64,000 bases of DNA from Streptomyces nanshensis (GTDB taxonomy: Bacteria > Actinomycetota > Actinomycetes > Streptomycetales > Streptomycetaceae): positions 62,001 to 126,000 of the forward strand of contig NZ_LJGW01000111.1 of assembly GCF_001751255.1 (NCBI RefSeq), written 5' to 3'. Positions within the stretch are counted from its first letter, which is position 1; each line of letters opens with the position of its first letter. Below, one piece after another: positions 7,898 to 16,242 of the stretch. Both the position numbers and the translations under genes were made by a program. Under the pieces are notes generated by a model that saw only the letters and a program-made list of their open reading frames with translations, was not told where the DNA came from and made no database searches.

Positions 7898-8926
7898 ATG
7901 TACAAGCTCACTCCCCCACGCAGGACGGCGCACATCCAACTCCGGCCCGGGCGACGCTTCTTGGCCCTCGTGGCCGCGGTGTCGCTCCCCCTGAGCGCGT
8001 TCCTGGGTCTCACCGCGTCCACCAGTACGGCCGCCGCCGGCGAACCCGCCGGACCCGCGGCTGCGAGCAAGGCGGCGGCCGAGAGGACGGCAGACGACGC
8101 CGCTCCCGCAGCGGACTGGACCACCGTCTTCAAGGACGACTTCGACGGCGCGGCCGGCACCGGACTCAACCGCGACGACTGGCTCTACGACATCGGCACC
8201 AACTACCCCGGCGGCGCCGCGAACTGGGGCACGGGCGAGATCGAGACGTCCACGGACTCGACCGAGAACGTCTACCAGGACGGCGAAGGTCACATGGTGA
8301 TCAAGCCGATCCGCGACGACGCCGGGAACTGGACCTCGGGCCGAGTGGAGACCCAGCGCACCGACTTCGGCGCACCGGCCGGCGGCCAGATGGAGATGAG
8401 CGCCTCCATCAAGCAGCCCAACCCGGAGAAGGCGCTCGGCTATTGGCCCGCGTTCTGGGCCATGGGCGCCGACGCGCGCCCCGTCGGAGCCACCAACTGG
8501 CCGAGCATCGGCGAGATCGACATCATGGAGGCCGTCAACGGTCTCAGTCAGCACTCGACCACGTTCCACTGCGGCGAATGGGCCGGAGAGTGCCACGACC
8601 CGGACGGCATCACCAGCGAACTACAGCCCTGCGACGGCTGCCAGACCGGGTATCACACCTACTCCGTCATCGTGGACCGTACCGACGCCTCCGCCGAGCA
8701 ACTGCGCTTCTACCTCGACGGCGAGGAGACCTTCGCCGTGAACCAGGACCAGGTGTCGGCGGAGACCTGGCAGAAGGCGGTGGACCACGGGTTCTTCGCC
8801 ATCTTCGACGTCGCGATCGGCGGCTCCTACCCGGACAAGGTCTGCGGCTGCACCTCGCCGGCGGCGGACATCACGTCGGGCGCGGGAATGAGCGTCGACT
8901 GGTTCGCGGTGAACGTGAGCGAGTAA
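7898..8926 (+). CDS. Secreted GH16 endo-beta-1,3-glucanase
   Basis: A 342-residue secreted glycoside hydrolase that cuts beta-1,3- or mixed-linkage glucans with retention. The ATG at 7898 begins a long signal peptide: basic start MYKLTPPRR, hydrophobic core FLALVAAVSLPLSAFLGLTA, then an Ala-rich cleavage region. The GH16 active site GEIDIME gives nucleophile Glu206, Asp208 and acid/base Glu211. VFKDDFDG and WLYDIGTNYPGGAANWGTGE are typical of bacterial laminarinases. There is no carbohydrate-binding module. Several cysteines (HCGEWAGEC, PCDGCQTG, KVCGCTS) may form disulfides. A LacI-type operator precedes it and a terminator follows it. Confidence 0.93.
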   Translation: MYKLTPPRRTAHIQLRPGRRFLALVAAVSLPLSAFLGLTASTSTAAAGEPAGPAAASKAAAERTADDAAPAADWTTVFKDDFDGAAGTGLNRDDWLYDIGTNYPGGAANWGTGEIETSTDSTENVYQDGEGHMVIKPIRDDAGNWTSGRVETQRTDFGAPAGGQMEMSASIKQPNPEKALGYWPAFWAMGADARPVGATNWPSIGEIDIMEAVNGLSQHSTTFHCGEWAGECHDPDGITSELQPCDGCQTGYHTYSVIVDRTDASAEQLRFYLDGEETFAVNQDQVSAETWQKAVDHGFFAIFDVAIGGSYPDKVCGCTSPAADITSGAGMSVDWFAVNVSE

Positions 8927-8977
8927 CGGCGGAGCCCCTGACTCCCGCCTGAGCACGCTCTCTTGGCAGACCGCAGG

Positions 8978-9013
8978 GAGACCCCGTCGCACCACGTGGG
9001 ACGGGGTCTCTTT
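8978..9013 (+). terminator. Rho-independent terminator after the beta-glucanase gene
   Basis: Perfect 11-base stem GAGACCCCGTC/GACGGGGTCTC with an 11-base loop, followed by TTT. It lies 51 bases after the GH16 stop. Confidence 0.8.
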
Positions 9014-9220
9014 GGCGCCGTTCCTCCGGTCTTACGGCTGCCCGTCCGCGCGGCTGCGGCAGACAGCCGCCCGACGTGAACCTCTCCGTTCACCGAATTC
9101 GCCAGTGGGCTAGACCACAGGCGCTTCGGACGCACCCTTCCACGGAGCCCCCGCGTCGCGTATTTATGACATGTCCGCATCATGCGCACTACCACCACCA
9201 CCGACTCCCAGGAGACACCC

Positions 9221-10117
9221 ATGCAAAGACCCAGCCCCCACCCCGGCTTCTACGCGCGTAAGGTCGCCATGGCAGCCACCGTCGTCGGCGCGACGATGGC
9301 CCTCACGCTCCCCACCGTCGCGACCTCCCACGCCGCCCCCTTAAACGGTGAGAAGGACAGCTACCGGCTCGGCGAGGGCCACATGGGCATCAGCGCCGAG
9401 AAGGAGACGGCCGGCAAGGAGCGCCGCACGGTCGGCCCGCAGGACACCAGCGGCGTCCAGGGCATCGACGTGTCCCACTATCAGGGCGCCATCAACTGGG
9501 GCTCGGTGAAGGGTGCCGGCATCGAGTTCGCCTGGATCAAGGCCACCGAGGGCACCTCGTACAAGGACCCGCAGTTCAGCGCCAACTACCTCGGCGCTCA
9601 CGACAACGGCGTCATCCGCGGCGCTTACCACTTCGCCCGTCCCGACGCATCGAGCGGCGCGGCGCAGGCCGACTTCTTCGCCAAGAGCGGCGGCGCCTGG
9701 TCCGCGGACAACCTCACACTTCCCGGCGTGCTGGACATCGAGAACGGCCCCAGCTCCCAGTGCCACGGACTGAGCCAGGCCGCCATGCGCACCTGGATCA
9801 GCGACTTCTACGACACCTACAAGGCCCGGACCTCCCGCGACGTGGTCATCTACACCACGGCCAACTGGTGGAACACCTGCACCGGCAACTGGACGGGCAT
9901 GAGCGCCAAGACACCGCTCTGGGTCGCGCATTGGACCAACGGCAGCCCCACCATCCCCACCGGTTTCCCGTCCTGGACGGTCTGGCAGTACACGGACCAG
10001 GGGAACATCGGCGGCATCAACCCGGTCGACCGCGACAAGTTCAACGGCTCGCGGGACAGGCTGCTGGCCCTGGCGAACAACACCACGCTGGCCAAGCCCC
10101 GCGTGGACGTGCCGTAA
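9221..10117 (+). CDS. Secreted GH25 lysozyme (N-acetylmuramidase)
   Basis: A 298-residue secreted muramidase of the cellosyl/Chalaropsis type, which hydrolyses beta-1,4 bonds in peptidoglycan. The ATG at 9221 has GGAG eight bases upstream. A signal peptide follows (VAMAATVVGATMALTLPTVATSHA). The catalytic domain starts at GIDVSHYQGAINW near residue 81. Likely catalytic acids are Asp83, Asp172 and Glu174 (LDIEN). The family segments AWIKATEGTSYKD, GAYHFARPDASS and WTVWQYTDQGNIGGI (with Asp in PVDRDKFNG) are present. It ends at the domain boundary, with no wall-binding repeat. It may serve cell-wall remodelling or attack on other bacteria. Confidence 0.94.
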   Translation: MQRPSPHPGFYARKVAMAATVVGATMALTLPTVATSHAAPLNGEKDSYRLGEGHMGISAEKETAGKERRTVGPQDTSGVQGIDVSHYQGAINWGSVKGAGIEFAWIKATEGTSYKDPQFSANYLGAHDNGVIRGAYHFARPDASSGAAQADFFAKSGGAWSADNLTLPGVLDIENGPSSQCHGLSQAAMRTWISDFYDTYKARTSRDVVIYTTANWWNTCTGNWTGMSAKTPLWVAHWTNGSPTIPTGFPSWTVWQYTDQGNIGGINPVDRDKFNGSRDRLLALANNTTLAKPRVDVP

Positions 10118-10129
10118 CCGGAATGCCAC

Positions 10130-10156
10130 GCCACAGGGGCAGTTGACGCCTGTGGC
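10130..10156 (+). terminator. Hairpin after the lysozyme gene
   Basis: Stem GCCACAGG/CCTGTGGC (8 bases) with an 11-base loop, starting 13 bases after the GH25 stop. There is no clear T-run, as is common in Streptomyces terminators. Confidence 0.5.
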
Positions 10157-10254
10157 ACACGAGGCCGCGGTGAACTGGCCCGTGAGCGGGAGCGCCCTTC
10201 CCTCTCATGGGCCGGCGGCCCAGCGGCTCGGCCCGCGCTGGTCGAAGAACGCGG

Positions 10255-10443
10255 TCACTCCCGGTCTCGCGCCGTGGCCCCGGTCGTCCGGGCCAGCGCC
10301 TCGGCGAAGGCCGGTGAGGTGTTCGGATCGCCGTGGCCGTCGACCATCAGACAGAGCAGGGCGGGCAGGTGCAGGACCCGGAACTCGCCTCGCTTCGCCC
10401 GGTAGCCGTCGAAGGTCTTCTTGAAGTCGGTCTTGTCAGTCAT
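10255..10443 (-). pseudogene. Truncated GyrI-like small-molecule-binding protein
   Basis: MTDKTDFKKTFDGYRAKRGE followed by LMVDGHGDPNTSPAFAEAL is the N-terminus of a common Streptomyces GyrI-like (SOUL/Bacillus-regulator effector fold) protein of about 200 residues. After residue 49 the sequence leaves the family (ARTTGATARDRE) and stops at codon 63. The remaining 140 or so residues, including the ligand pocket, are missing from the next 300 bases. I read it as a 3'-truncated remnant. Related full-length proteins bind small cationic or hydrophobic ligands. Confidence 0.6.
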
Positions 10444-10607
10444 CGGGTACCTGGGCTCGGGCGGTGAGCCGCGTCCTCTCTGCTTCTTGCCTCTTCTGCC
10501 GCTTCTGCTCTTCTGCCTCCACGAGGCTCAGTGCGTACGCCCCACCGCAGCCGGACCGGCGGCATCCGCCCCGCCGCGATCACCGAGTGCGTGAAAGGAT
10601 GCAGCGC

Positions 10608-11582
10608 ATGCGCTACATCGTCATCGGGGCGGGAGCGGTCGGCGGCTCGATCGGCGGGCGGCTGCACGAAAGCGGACACGAGGTGATCCTCGTGGCTCGC
10701 GGTACGAATCGTGAAGCGCTGCGCGCCGACGGCCTGCGGCTGACGACTCCGGAAGGCACCCGGACCCTCGACATCCCGGTGGCCGCGGGCCCGGACGAGG
10801 TCGAACCCCGGGACGGCGACGTGCTGATGGTCGCGGTGAAGACACAGCACGCCGTCGCCGCCCTGGACGCCTGGGCCGCGCGCCACTCCCGGTCGCCCGT
10901 CGTCTGCGCGCAGAACGGTGTGAGCGGCGAGCGGCTCGCGCTGCGCCGCTTCCCCGAGGTGTACGGCATGTGCGTCTGGCTGCCGGCCGCCCATCTGGAA
11001 CCCGGCCAAGTCGTCGCGGCCTGCGGCCCGTTGACCGGGATCCTGCACATGGGCCGCTATCCCGCCGGCACCTCCGACACCCTCCGCGCGATCGCCGCCG
11101 ATCTGGAGACGTCGCACTTCGCCGCCCCGGTCGTGCCGGACGTGATGCGCTGGAAGTACGCGAAGCTGCTCGCCAACCTCGGCAACGCCCTCGACGCGAC
11201 GCTCGGCCCGCAGGCCGTCGGCTCTCCCGAGGGGCGCGAGCTGCGCGAGCGCGCCATGGCAGAGGGCCGCGCCGCCCTGGCCGCTGCGGGCATCGCCCAC
11301 GTGAGCGAGGAGGAGCAGCGCCGCCGACGCGGAAACCACATGGTTCCGCAGGCCGTTGAGGGCGTGGAACAGGTCGGCAGCTCGTCCTGGCAGAGCCTCG
11401 CCCGAGGCACGGGCTCAGTCGAGGCCGACTATCTCAACGGCGAAATCGTCCTGCTCGGGCGGCAGTTCGGGGTGCCGACCCCGGTCAACGAGCTCCTCCA
11501 GCGCACCGCCAACGCCTTCGCCCGCGAAGGCCGCGCACCGGGGTCGCTGACCCCGTCCGAACTGGCGGCGGCAGCCGGCTGA
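10608..11582 (+). CDS. 2-dehydropantoate 2-reductase (ketopantoate reductase family)
   Basis: A 324-residue NADPH enzyme of the PanE/ApbA family, which reduces ketopantoate to pantoate in pantothenate and CoA synthesis, or acts on a similar 2-keto acid. The N-terminus MRYIVIGAGAVGGSIGGRL is the Rossmann NADPH site (GxGxxGxxxG). VAVKTQHA follows in the usual second motif. The C-terminal helical domain carries WKYAKLLANLGNALDA, with the likely catalytic Lys, and VPTPVNELLQRTANAFAREG. ATG 10608 is taken, with AAAGGA upstream; ATG 10599 is also in frame. It is alone on its strand, so biosynthetic and paralogous roles cannot be separated. Confidence 0.85.
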   Translation: MRYIVIGAGAVGGSIGGRLHESGHEVILVARGTNREALRADGLRLTTPEGTRTLDIPVAAGPDEVEPRDGDVLMVAVKTQHAVAALDAWAARHSRSPVVCAQNGVSGERLALRRFPEVYGMCVWLPAAHLEPGQVVAACGPLTGILHMGRYPAGTSDTLRAIAADLETSHFAAPVVPDVMRWKYAKLLANLGNALDATLGPQAVGSPEGRELRERAMAEGRAALAAAGIAHVSEEEQRRRRGNHMVPQAVEGVEQVGSSSWQSLARGTGSVEADYLNGEIVLLGRQFGVPTPVNELLQRTANAFAREGRAPGSLTPSELAAAAG

Positions 11583-11584
11583 GA

Positions 11585-11602
11585 CCGGCCGGGCCCGGCC
11601 GG
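11585..11602. terminator. Bidirectional hairpin between convergent genes
   Basis: An 18-base perfect palindrome, CCGGCCGGG and its complement, lies three bases after the ketopantoate reductase stop and 24 bases from the convergent monooxygenase stop. It is probably a shared terminator. Confidence 0.5.
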
Positions 11603-11625
11603 CTCCCGCGCGAGGGGGATCTCGG

Positions 11626-12714
11626 TCAGGGGGCGGACTCCCCCGTGGCCGGTGGCCCCGCAAGCACAGGGCCCCAGGCGAACGGCGGGTCGGGGATGTC
11701 GCGACGCAGCACCGGAGCGACCTCGGACTGGAAGAGTTCCAACGAGTCCCGGTGCCGGCTCTCCGTCAATCCGCCCGCGTCGGCGTGGAGATGCAGCACC
11801 GTATGGCCGAACTGGTCGTGGTAGCGGTGCACTTTGTCGATGATCTGCTGCGGGCTGCCGATCAGTGCCGAGCTGCGCTCGACGAAGTCCTCGACCGTCG
11901 GGAAGACCGGCTCCAGACCGAGCTGCTTCTGGAAGGCCAGATTGCCTTCGAACACGGGCCGGTAGGCGGCGATCGCCTCCTGGGACGTACGGGCCACGTA
12001 CATGCCCGCGGTTCCCGCACCGACGGCGATCGCAGCCGGGTCGTGGCCGTGGTGCTCCCAGCGTTCGCGGTAGTGGCGGATCAACTCGGCGTACGGCTCG
12101 ATCGAGTTGGTGACGTTCGCCGAGAACAGCGGGTCGCCGTAGCGGGCCGCCAGTTCGACGGACTCCCTGCTGGTCGCGCTGCCGTGCCAGACGCGGACCG
12201 GCTGCTGCAGCGGCCTCGGCCACACCTCGGCGTCCGTCAGCGGAGGGCGGAAGCGCGTCCCGGCGGTGACCTTGTCCTGCCGCCAGATGCGCCGGAAGAC
12301 CTCGTAGCTCTCGGCGTTGCGCTCCCACTGGTCCTCGGGTGAGACGTCGAACAGCTCGCGCTGCGCCGTGCCGTTGCCCTTGCCGATGATCAACTCAAGG
12401 CGTCCGCCGGAGAGATGGTCCAGCGTCGCGTAGTCCTCGTAGGCGCGCACGGGGTCCAGAAGACTGAGCGTGGTGACGGCCGTGAACAGACGGATGCGTT
12501 TCGTCAGTGCGGCGATGTGGCTGAGCACGACGGGCGGTGAGGAGGAGATGAAGGGCCGCTCGTGCCGCTCGCCGACGCCGAATCCGTCGAAGCCCAACTC
12601 CTCGGCGAGCAGGGCGTTGTCGAGGACTTCGCGGAACCGTTCGGCGGTCGAGGTGCGTACGCCGGTCACGGGGTGGGGTGCGTGCACGATCAGCGTGATC
12701 GCGAGGAACTTCAC
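11626..12714 (-). CDS. LLM-class flavin-dependent monooxygenase
   Basis: A 362-residue member of the bacterial-luciferase superfamily, which uses reduced FMN and O2 to oxidise small organic (often sulfur) compounds. It starts at GTG 12714 (MKFLAITLIVHAPHP after the initiator) with GAGGAGG seven bases upstream. Barrel motifs: LAEELGFDGFGVGERH, IRLFTAVTTLSLLDPVRAYE, DHLSGGRLELIIGKGN and RVWHGSATSRESVELAARYG. It lies 16 bases after the permease gene in the same operon. In B. subtilis the S-alkylcysteine operon combines LLM monooxygenases with an amino-acid importer and acetyltransferases. The divergent genes here supply the same set, suggesting a sulfur-compound substrate. The exact substrate is unknown. 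Confidence 0.85.
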   Translation of the reverse strand: MKFLAITLIVHAPHPVTGVRTSTAERFREVLDNALLAEELGFDGFGVGERHERPFISSSPPVVLSHIAALTKRIRLFTAVTTLSLLDPVRAYEDYATLDHLSGGRLELIIGKGNGTAQRELFDVSPEDQWERNAESYEVFRRIWRQDKVTAGTRFRPPLTDAEVWPRPLQQPVRVWHGSATSRESVELAARYGDPLFSANVTNSIEPYAELIRHYRERWEHHGHDPAAIAVGAGTAGMYVARTSQEAIAAYRPVFEGNLAFQKQLGLEPVFPTVEDFVERSSALIGSPQQIIDKVHRYHDQFGHTVLHLHADAGGLTESRHRDSLELFQSEVAPVLRRDIPDPPFAWGPVLAGPPATGESAP

Positions 12715-12730
12715 GATGCCGCCTCCTCAC

Positions 12731-13786
12731 TCATCGCCGGCCCTTCACAAGAGGGGGTGCTCCGGCGGCGCTCGAGGTGCGCAGCCGCTCGCGCAGCGTG
12801 GCGGCACGGCGACACAGCCGCTGCACAGGGGTCGGGGGCAGTTCGCGGGCGGCGCCGCGCGCGTAGTACCGCTCCAGATAGAACTGGCCGACGCTCAGCA
12901 GGGTGGTCACGGCGATGTACCAGAGCGTGGCGACCATCAGCAGCGGGATGACCTGGTAGGTGCGGTTGTAGACCAACTGCACGGAGTACAGGAGGTCTTG
13001 CACCGCCAGGACGCTGACGATGCTGGTGCCCTTCAGCGTGCCGATGAGCATGTTCCCCGCGGTGGGGACGATGGAGCGCATCGCCTGCGGTACGACGATC
13101 CGTTGCAGCACGCGCCGCCTGCCCAGTCCCAGCGCCTGTGCCGCCTCGGTCTGTCCGGCGTCGACGGTGAGGATCCCGCCCCGTACGACTTCGGCGGCGT
13201 AGGCGGCCTCGTGGAGTGTCAGCCCGATCAGGGCGGTGGCGGCGGCACCGAGCAGGTTGGCGGTCTTGAACGTGACGAACTCGGGGCCGAAGGGGATGCC
13301 GATGCCCAGCCGTGGATAGAGGGCGCCGATGTTGAACCAGAACAGCAACTGCACCAGGAGCGGAGTGGAGCGGAAGATCCATACGTACCCCCAACTGAGC
13401 GTCCGCAGAACCGGGTTGGCGGACAGCCGCATCACGGCGAGCAGGGTGCCGAGCACGAAGCCCAGCACCATCACGGCGGCCGTCAGCCAGAGGGTGAGCA
13501 CAAGCCCGTCGAGGACGGCGGGCGTGGTGAAGTAGCCGCTGACCACGTTCCACTGGAACGCCCGGTTGCGGACGACGGAGTTGAGCACCATGGCGAAGAC
13601 CAGGAGTGCGGCGCAGGCCGCGAGCCATCGCCCCGGATGCCGCCGCGCGACGATCTGCGGCAGGGCGTCGGCGGTGTCGCCGGACGGTCTGTCCGCGCCG
13701 CCGGGGTCACCGTCCGGGGCGCCGAAGTCGCCGGAGGGCGGGCCGGCTTGAGGGGACGTGGGCAGGGCATGAGGGGTTGCGGCCAT
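12731..13786 (-). CDS. Polar amino-acid ABC transporter permease
   Basis: A 351-residue HisM/GlnP-type permease. The ATG at 13786 is preceded by GGAG nine bases away. A hydrophilic Pro/Gly-rich N-terminus of about 65 residues precedes WLAACAALLVFAMVLNSVV and further membrane segments. The family signature [41 protein letters not shown] and the EAA loop (EAAQALGLGRRRVLQRIVVPQ) are clear. Its operon has no ATPase and no binding protein. It probably pairs with the ATPase at 18359, as an alternative partner to the permease at 17277. Substrate, from context: cystine-like or S-substituted amino acids. Confidence 0.88.
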   Translation of the reverse strand: MAATPHALPTSPQAGPPSGDFGAPDGDPGGADRPSGDTADALPQIVARRHPGRWLAACAALLVFAMVLNSVVRNRAFQWNVVSGYFTTPAVLDGLVLTLWLTAAVMVLGFVLGTLLAVMRLSANPVLRTLSWGYVWIFRSTPLLVQLLFWFNIGALYPRLGIGIPFGPEFVTFKTANLLGAAATALIGLTLHEAAYAAEVVRGGILTVDAGQTEAAQALGLGRRRVLQRIVVPQAMRSIVPTAGNMLIGTLKGTSIVSVLAVQDLLYSVQLVYNRTYQVIPLLMVATLWYIAVTTLLSVGQFYLERYYARGAARELPPTPVQRLCRRAATLRERLRTSSAAGAPPLVKGRR

Positions 13787-13813
13787 GTCAGGGTTCTCCG
13801 GGAAGAGACGTGG

Positions 13814-13849
13814 CGGGCTACGGAAGCCCGGCTCTGCGCGGCGCAGAGC
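13814..13849 (-). promoter_or_regulatory. Tandem hairpins in the leader of the permease/monooxygenase operon
   Basis: Two adjacent inverted repeats lie 28 bases before the permease start: GCTCTGCGC/GCGCAGAGC (13831-13849) and CGGGCT-N5-AGCCCG (13814-13830). Together they could act as a 5'-leader attenuator or protect the mRNA. No clear leader peptide was found on this strand. Confidence 0.4.
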
Positions 13850-14129
13850 ATCACTGGGTGCACGAAGCGGTTCGCGACAGGTCGTCCCGCACCTCGGGTA
13901 CGAACCGGCGGACCGCAGGACGCCACGCGAGCCGTGTCCCTCAACACGGCCGGGGCACCGGCCGCCCGACAGGCAGGAGCCCACAACGGCCATGAGAGCA
14001 ATGGCCGTTCGCAGCCGGTGATTCCCTCTACGAGGGTATGGCGAGCCGCCGCGAAACTGTCAAGAGGGACAAGAATTCGGCCCATCATGCGGACAACAGT
14101 TGACGCGGCGAAGAATGCGGTGCTCAATT

Positions 14130-14213
14130 GTGTCCGTGAAGAACAGGCTGCCGCTGGTCACCCGCGACCACATCGACTTCGGTCGAGTGTGGTCGGCGTC
14201 GTGTTTCTGCTGA
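14130..14213 (+). CDS. Cysteine-ending leader peptide of the sulfur-type cluster
   Basis: A 27-codon frame starting at GTG 14130 (or GTG 14136) and ending LVTRDHIDFGRVWSASCFC. The R-x-H-[IV]-D-x-x-R-V-x-S-A-x-C pattern resembles short leader peptides annotated upstream of actinobacterial sulfur-assimilation genes, where Cys codons near the end are thought to sense cysteine supply. It lies 351 bases before the SsuD-like monooxygenase and is followed by two hairpins. The ribosome site is poor. It aligns without gaps with the peptide at 27527-27673 (R, D, V, S and C shared at five of 14 positions, with further similar residues). A control role is inferred. Confidence 0.6.
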   Translation: MSVKNRLPLVTRDHIDFGRVWSASCFC

Positions 14214-14225
14214 CCTTCCGGCAGC

Positions 14226-14269
14226 GGGCCGTCTGACCGGCCCATCCCTCCCCGGTGGATCCGCGGGGA
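14226..14269 (+). promoter_or_regulatory. Possible attenuator hairpins after the leader peptide
   Basis: Two stem-loops follow the leader stop: GGGCCG-N6-CGGCCC-like (14226-14243) and TCCCCG-N9-CGGGGA (14249-14269), the second closely followed by CGGTCTTT. They are well placed to stop transcription when the leader is translated without pausing. The mechanism is a hypothesis. Confidence 0.4.
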
Positions 14270-14564
14270 CCGGTCTTTCCGCAGCCTTTCCGCAGCGCAC
14301 CGCCCGGCCGTGTGCTGCGCCGTATGGCTCCGGGCGCCGCTGCCGACATCCGGCCACCCTCCGCCGCGCGTCACCTCGTACCTGAGCTGCGCACGTCCCG
14401 CTTCCCTGCTCCGCGTCCCGAGTGTTTCCCCGCGTTGCCCCGCGTTTCCAGGCGCTTTCGCGTCGTTTCGCTCTCGTTGCACGCTGCCATTACGGCGGCG
14501 CCGGGAGCCGATTTCGGCCTGCCCGAAAGCACCGCACGACGTTTCTTCTTGAAAGGCCGCCTCC

Positions 14565-15725
14565 ATGCCAGTGGAGTTTCTCGGTATTGCCGCCACACAC
14601 GACGGTTCGGAGACACATCCGCGCTCCGGTCCCTCATTCGACAAGGACTACACACTCAGACTCGCGCGGGCCCACGAGGATCACGGCTGGGACCGTGTCC
14701 TGTTCGCGTACGGCTCCGGTTCTCCCGACCCGTCCCCGGCGGCCGCCTTCATCGCGAGCCGTCTGGAGAAGCTCCAGATCCTCCTCGCGCACCGGCCGAA
14801 CGTCTCCTACCCCACCTATGCGGCGAAGACCTTCGCCACTCTCGACCGCATCAGCGACGGCCGTCTCACGGTCCACTTCATCACCGGCGGCAACGACCAC
14901 GAGCAGCGGCGTGAGGGCGACACCCTCACCAAGGACGAGCGCTACGCGCGCACTCGCGAGTACATCCGGATCGTCAAGAAGATCTGGACCACTCACGAGC
15001 CCTTCGACCACGAAGGCGAGCACTACCGCTTCCACGACTTCGTCAGCGACACCTTCCCCGTCCAACAGCCGCGCCCCGGCGTCTCGTTCGGCGGCTCCTC
15101 CCCCGCCGCGCTGGAGACCGGAGGCGCCGAGGCGGACGTCTACTGCCTGTGGGGCGAGCCGCTGGAGAGGACGGCGGAGCAGATCGAGTCCGTACGGGCC
15201 GCCGCGGCCGCCGCCGGACGCGCTCGGCCTCCGCGCATCCAGGTCGCGTTCCGGCCGATCATCGCGCCCACGGAGGAGCTGGCCTGGGACAAGGCGCACC
15301 GCACCGTGGCCGCCATCCGCGACCGCAGGGAGAAGGGCGAGGCCACGACGGTGCGTCACCACCGGCGGGGCGCCCCGGAGAACACCGGCTCGCAGCGGCT
15401 GATCGCCATCGCCGCGGAGGGCGAGCGCTACGACCGCGCGCTGTGGACGCCGACCGCGGCCGCCACCGGAGGCGCCGGCAACTCCAATGCCCTGGTGGGC
15501 ACTCCGGAGACGGTCGCCCAGGCGCTGCTGGACTACTACGACCTCGGCGTGGACATCCTCTCCGCCCGCGGCTACGACCTGCTGGGCGACGCCATCGACT
15601 TCGGCAGGCACGTCATTCCGCTGGTCCGCGCCGAAGTCGCCAGGCGTGACGCGGAACGGGCCCGCCGCGAGGCGCGGCCGGCAGCGGTCGCGGAGCCGGA
15701 CGCCCTCGCGGCGGGCCGGAGATGA
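14565..15725 (+). CDS. SsuD-like FMNH2-dependent monooxygenase
   Basis: A 386-residue LLM-class enzyme of the alkanesulfonate monooxygenase group (FMNH2 + O2, cleaving C-S bonds or oxidising sulfides). Motifs: SFDKDYTLRLARAHEDHGWD; ILLAHRPNVSYPTYAAKTFA; DRISDGRLTVHFITGGNDHE; RYARTREYIRIVKKIW; and HYRFHDFVSDTFPVQQPRPG. ALVGTPETVAQALLDYYDLG is the usual end-domain signature. It is first in an operon with acetyltransferase, binding protein, permease, ATPase and second binding protein, and its stop overlaps the acetyltransferase start by four bases. A reductase providing FMNH2 is not visible nearby. Substrate class (sulfonate or S-oxidised amino acid) is inferred from neighbours. Confidence 0.9.
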   Translation: MPVEFLGIAATHDGSETHPRSGPSFDKDYTLRLARAHEDHGWDRVLFAYGSGSPDPSPAAAFIASRLEKLQILLAHRPNVSYPTYAAKTFATLDRISDGRLTVHFITGGNDHEQRREGDTLTKDERYARTREYIRIVKKIWTTHEPFDHEGEHYRFHDFVSDTFPVQQPRPGVSFGGSSPAALETGGAEADVYCLWGEPLERTAEQIESVRAAAAAAGRARPPRIQVAFRPIIAPTEELAWDKAHRTVAAIRDRREKGEATTVRHHRRGAPENTGSQRLIAIAAEGERYDRALWTPTAAATGGAGNSNALVGTPETVAQALLDYYDLGVDILSARGYDLLGDAIDFGRHVIPLVRAEVARRDAERARREARPAAVAEPDALAAGRR

Positions 15726-16240
15726 CGCCGGTCGCCGAGCCGTACGGGCAGACCGCGCTGACCGTGGTGCGTACCCGGGTCACGGACCCTCTGGTACGGC
15801 CGCTGCTGCGGGAGTTGGGAGAGGAGTACTCCACCCGCTACGGCAAGGACGCACACGGAGAGCTGAGCCGCTACCCCGCCGAGGAGTTCACACCGCCGCA
15901 CGGCGTGCTGCTCCTGCTGTTGCGCGCCGGGGCCGCGGTAGCCGGTGGTGCGTACCGCCGGCTCGACGCCGGCACCGCCGAACTCAAGCGGATCTGGACC
16001 CACTCGGCACACCGCCGCAGGGGTCTGGCCCGCCGTGTCGTCGCGGAGCTGGAACGCGAGGCCGCGCTGCGCGGCTACCGGCGGATCTACCTCACGACCG
16101 GGCCCCGCCAGCCGGAAGCCAGAAGTCTGTATCTGGCGACCGGTTACACGCCTCTGTTCGACACTTCGGCCGATCCGGAGAGCATCGGCCCCCTTCCCTT
16201 CGAGAAGCACATCGCCGCCCCGGACACCGGAGAGACGTGA
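15722..16240 (+). CDS. GNAT family N-acetyltransferase
   Basis: A 172-residue acetyl-CoA-dependent N-acetyltransferase, translationally coupled to the monooxygenase gene by an ATGA overlap. The acetyl-CoA pyrophosphate loop is AHRRRGLARRVVAELE; strand beta-4 with the conserved acidic residue is AELKRIWTH; beta-5 is YRRIYLTTGPRQPEARSLYLATGYTP. In B. subtilis the SnaA/SnaB acetyltransferases N-acetylate S-substituted cysteines before LLM-type monooxygenases cleave them. This enzyme sits in the same context and may do the same. That role is inferred by analogy, not from sequence identity. Confidence 0.85.
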   Translation: MTPVAEPYGQTALTVVRTRVTDPLVRPLLRELGEEYSTRYGKDAHGELSRYPAEEFTPPHGVLLLLLRAGAAVAGGAYRRLDAGTAELKRIWTHSAHRRRGLARRVVAELEREAALRGYRRIYLTTGPRQPEARSLYLATGYTPLFDTSADPESIGPLPFEKHIAAPDTGET

Positions 16241-16242
16241 CC

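Noticed and set aside
11585-11602. Palindrome considered as a regulatory operator
   Set aside because: It lies between two convergent stops, where a terminator is the simpler explanation.
13858-13918. A third leader-peptide candidate on the minus strand before the permease (ends VRDDLSRTASCTQ)
   Set aside because: It has a D-L-x-R-x-A-S-x pattern reminiscent of the other leaders but only a 13-codon frame from GTG, with no ribosome site and no final Cys. Kept out as too weak.
12470-14236. A 588-codon plus-strand frame over the monooxygenase, permease and intergenic region
   Set aside because: It is antisense to two well-supported genes and composed of Gly/Gln/His/Arg-rich text without domains.
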